Below are positions 61,551 to 64,000 of a DNA stretch of 64,000 nt, one piece after another. Each line of letters opens with the position of its first letter. The first letter of the stretch is position 1. This DNA is from Niabella sp. (lineage in GTDB: Bacteria; Bacteroidota; Bacteroidia; Chitinophagales; Chitinophagaceae). The notes beneath the pieces are model-generated. The model searched no databases, was not told the DNA's origin, and saw only the letters and a list, made by a program, of their open reading frames with translations. A program made the translations under genes and the position numbers. The DNA lies in contig JAGIAQ010000011.1 in the NCBI GenBank assembly GCA_017744795.1, forward strand, positions 1 to 64,000, read 5' to 3'.

Positions 61551-63614
61551 TTATAAGTTTCTCTTTTTATATTCAGCAATAACATTTTCAAGGTGTTTTT
61601 TAAAGCGTCCTTTCAGATCGGGCAGCGCATCATAAGGAAATCCATCCGGTGCCAGCCGTTCTTCCCTTCCATCCAGGAAAAAATAGAAAGGCTGGGTATT
61701 CGCTCCAAAACGGGATACCTGGATATCCGCATTCCGGTCGCCCAGATCCTCAATCTGCTTGCCCAGGTCTTTGGAATAATATTGCTCCGCCTGCGGAAGA
61801 TCTACCCCGTTGTGCGCGTCCACATATAAAGAAACGACCACAAATTCATTTTTCAGTAACTGCATCACCTCCGGGTCGCTCCAGACCTGGCCTTCCATTT
61901 TACGACAATTCACGCAGTTAATGCCTGTAAAATCAAGCATTAGCGGCTTTTTTAGTTTCCGGGCCACTTCCAGCGCTTCATTATAATCGAAATAGGTTAC
62001 CAGTCCATTGTTTACCACCACATCGGGCTCATATTTTTTCATTACGGCCGCATATTTAACCGGTTCCGGCAAGGCCCCTGTATAATGAGCGGTGGTATCT
62101 TTCGACTCCGATCCTTTCTTTAGCAAGGCACTTACATCAAAGCCAGGGGGCAAGTCATCGGCATTAAAATCCTGTGTACCCATCGGCGGCAAAAAAGTAC
62201 CCAGTCCTTTTAATGGCGCGCCAAACAGCCCCGGAATAAGATAGATCACCATAAAGAAAGAGGCAATGGCAAATGACAATCTTGTTACCGTTAGATGCGG
62301 AAGTCCAAAATCATTTTTGGGTAATTCATCGTCATGTTTAAATTTCAGTTTTCCTAAGAGGTATACCCCCAGCAGCAGGAAAATCACCACCCACAGACTG
62401 ATAAAAATTTCACGATCCAGTATACGCCAGTTTTTTGTCAGATCCGCATTTGAAAGAAATTTAAGCGCCAGTGCCAGTTCAATAAACCCGAGTGACACTT
62501 TAATCGTATTCATCCAGCCACCGGGTTTGCTTAAACTATTTAGCCACGATGGGAAAAATGCCAATAATGCAAATGGTATGGATAAACCAAGAGAAAAGCC
62601 GAAGAACCCTAATAACGGTCCGGCATAGCCTCCTTTAAAAATTAAAGGCAAAAGCAAACCAAGTATAGGTCCGGTACAACTAAATGAAACAATAACCAAA
62701 ACCAGCGCCATGAAAAATATGCCCAAAAAACTGGACGTATTGGCTTTTGCATCAGCCTTATTAGACCATGAGGAAGGAAGCGTAATTTCAAAGGCCCCTA
62801 AAAATGAAATGCCAAACAGGACAAATAAAACGAAAATAAATAAATTGAAAATCCAGTTTGTGGAAATATTATTTAATGCAGTAGGTCCCCAGATAAGTGT
62901 TATTAAAAAGCCTATAAATGTAAATATAAACACAATCGATGCCGAATAAATAAAAGCGTTCTTTCTGCCCTCCGCTTTTGTTTTACTCCTTTTGGTAAAA
63001 AAGCTTACTGTTACCGGGATCATGGAATAAATGCAGGGCGTTAATAGCGCCAGCAGCCCTCCTCCGAATGCCGCCAGGAATACCAGCCACAATGACTTGG
63101 ATTCAGCAGGGTTGCCATCCGACACAGCTGAACCCTGATTACCGCTTATGGAAGCTGCATTTTTTACGAAAAACTTAAACGGCTCTTCAAAACTCGAGAA
63201 CTCCCCGCCTGATTTATACGAATAAGTAATGCTTCCTTTAATGATTGCACTATCATTTTTTCCAAGCGTCACTAGCTGGATCCACTGAAGAGAATCCTTA
63301 ACATAAACAACAGGCGTATTCAGCACAGAGTCCCGCGCCTGTACCAGTTTTCCCCGCTGTTGCAACGAATCTTCCAGGAGCCTTTTGGCAGTAGAATCAA
63401 AAGCAACGGCTGAAAAAATGCCATTATTTTCGGCCGTCTGGATGCCAAATAATTCCGTTCCCGGTTGCAATACCCGGGCAGTTATAATAAGCCGGAATTT
63501 GTTCCCCTCCGCCTTTTCCTGGCGATAGTCAAATTTTATTTTTGAAGTATCCTGGGCAGTTGAAAACTGGGTTATTAAAAAAAATAATGCTGTTAGTACT
63601 ACGAATCGCTTCAT
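61551..63614 (-). CDS. DsbD-like thiol:disulfide interchange protein
   Basis: A 687-residue membrane protein. After the signal peptide (FVVLTALFFLITQFSTAQ) comes an extracytoplasmic DsbD-alpha-like beta domain (about 20-155), then the cytochrome-c-biogenesis-type transmembrane domain (about 170-480) that starts AAFGGGLLALLTPCIYSMIP; the Pro-Cys pair and SFSCTGPILGLLL hold the two membrane cysteines. The C-terminal domain (about 540-687) is thioredoxin-like with active site INCVNCRKMEGQVW. Such proteins pass electrons from cytoplasmic thioredoxin to periplasmic disulfide partners. Cys pairs of all three modules appear intact except that I could not identify a pair in the alpha domain. Followed by a thioesterase gene. 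Confidence 0.92.
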   Translation of the reverse strand: MKRFVVLTALFFLITQFSTAQDTSKIKFDYRQEKAEGNKFRLIITARVLQPGTELFGIQTAENNGIFSAVAFDSTAKRLLEDSLQQRGKLVQARDSVLNTPVVYVKDSLQWIQLVTLGKNDSAIIKGSITYSYKSGGEFSSFEEPFKFFVKNAASISGNQGSAVSDGNPAESKSLWLVFLAAFGGGLLALLTPCIYSMIPVTVSFFTKRSKTKAEGRKNAFIYSASIVFIFTFIGFLITLIWGPTALNNISTNWIFNLFIFVLFVLFGISFLGAFEITLPSSWSNKADAKANTSSFLGIFFMALVLVIVSFSCTGPILGLLLPLIFKGGYAGPLLGFFGFSLGLSIPFALLAFFPSWLNSLSKPGGWMNTIKVSLGFIELALALKFLSNADLTKNWRILDREIFISLWVVIFLLLGVYLLGKLKFKHDDELPKNDFGLPHLTVTRLSFAIASFFMVIYLIPGLFGAPLKGLGTFLPPMGTQDFNADDLPPGFDVSALLKKGSESKDTTAHYTGALPEPVKYAAVMKKYEPDVVVNNGLVTYFDYNEALEVARKLKKPLMLDFTGINCVNCRKMEGQVWSDPEVMQLLKNEFVVVSLYVDAHNGVDLPQAEQYYSKDLGKQIEDLGDRNADIQVSRFGANTQPFYFFLDGREERLAPDGFPYDALPDLKGRFKKHLENVIAEYKKRNL

Positions 63615-63770
63615 TCAATTACATTTATGCAGGTATATAAGCCTCAAATATATACAAATAAAAAAACGGAACAGGGGTACATCCCTGCTGCTTCATTATT
63701 TACAGAATATTCAAAATTAAGTGCATCCGGTTCCGGAACTTTTAATAAAAACACCGGATCATCAGATTTG

Positions 63771-64000
63771 TTACGCTCCTTCAATAATTTCGATGCATTT
63801 TTTTAAACTATCCTCCCAGTAGGGTATATCAAGCTGAAAGGTATTTTTAAAAGAAGACTTATCCAATACGGAATAAGAAGGCCGTTTTGCCGGTGTCGGA
63901 TAAGCTGAAGAAGGGATGGGATTTACAACGCAGTTGCTGTTAATAAGCTGCTTAATAGCAACGGCAAAATCGTACCAGGTAATAGCGCCCTCATTCGTGT
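63771..64000 (-). CDS. rfbD: dTDP-4-dehydrorhamnose reductase, 3' end
   Basis: The minus strand is open from the window edge to TAA at 63771-63773, about 76 codons of the C-terminal part. GAITWYDFAVAIKQLINSN, and PTPAKRPSYSVLDKSSF with the closing WEDSLKKCIEII, are characteristic of RmlD/RfbD, the last enzyme of dTDP-L-rhamnose synthesis. The Rossmann-fold N-terminus and catalytic YxxxK lie outside the window. No other rml gene is visible here. Confidence 0.85.
   Translation of the reverse strand, partial: TNEGAITWYDFAVAIKQLINSNCVVNPIPSSAYPTPAKRPSYSVLDKSSFKNTFQLDIPYWEDSLKKCIEIIEGA

Noticed and set aside
1-64000. tRNA, rRNA, CRISPR array, prophage or intact insertion sequence
   Set aside because: No matching direct-repeat arrays, no transposase or integrase and no tRNA-like or rRNA sequence was recognised on either strand.

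Overview
The window looks like a chromosome segment of a Bacteroidota bacterium, most likely a member of the Chitinophagaceae. The evidence is gene content (SusC/SusD pair, GH127 and GH43 arabinan enzymes, a two-component sensor with Reg_prop and Y_Y_Y domains, a DUF4954 protein, an HI0933-type flavoprotein), the absence of Shine-Dalgarno-like start contexts, and several TAnnTTTG promoter elements typical of the phylum. The genus assignment is not secure.

Layout. 1-5.1 kb: the 3' part of an ECF sigma factor, then glmS and a DUF4954 beta-helix protein. 5.2-19.3 kb: a 14 kb plus-strand operon of four very large genes, of which only the first belongs to a named (functionless) family, DUF6603. 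This is the best candidate for an undescribed system. 19.4-21.4 kb: a PAS/GAF/PAS protein with a histidine-kinase dimerisation box but no ATPase domain, plus a single-domain response regulator. 21.8-26.2 kb: a GH20 hexosaminidase coupled to an ApbE flavin transferase, and a lipoprotein aldose 1-epimerase.

26.3-39.3 kb: an arabinan-type degradation locus. Six minus-strand genes (GH127, a DUF4964/DUF5127/DUF4965/DUF1793 protein, a clan GH-A lipoprotein, three GH43) run divergently from a regulator. That regulator would normally be one hybrid two-component polypeptide but is here split into two adjacent genes, both with TTG starts. 39.4-43.2 kb: an HI0933-family flavoprotein, two small M15-like peptidases and a GlxA-type AraC regulator. 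43.5-52.8 kb: a SusC-SusD-YncE/phosphoesterase operon and a divergent GH79-like lipoprotein. 52.9 kb: a small GDCCVxC protein. 53.3-61.0 kb: L-arabinose catabolism (HAD phosphatase, araB, araD, araA, an SGLT-type symporter) and one further GH43. 61.1-64 kb: a hotdog thioesterase, a DsbD-like protein and the 3' end of rmlD.

The 26-39 kb and 53-61 kb blocks make one story. Extracellular or periplasmic arabinofuranosidases release L-arabinose, the sodium symporter imports it, and AraA, AraB and AraD convert it to D-xylulose 5-phosphate. The ara block carries two long perfect palindromes in operator positions. Several intergenic regions hold dispersed repeats, including a 62-bp family present in two inverted copies and a MITE-like element. 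I saw no rRNA, tRNA, CRISPR array, intact transposase or prophage.
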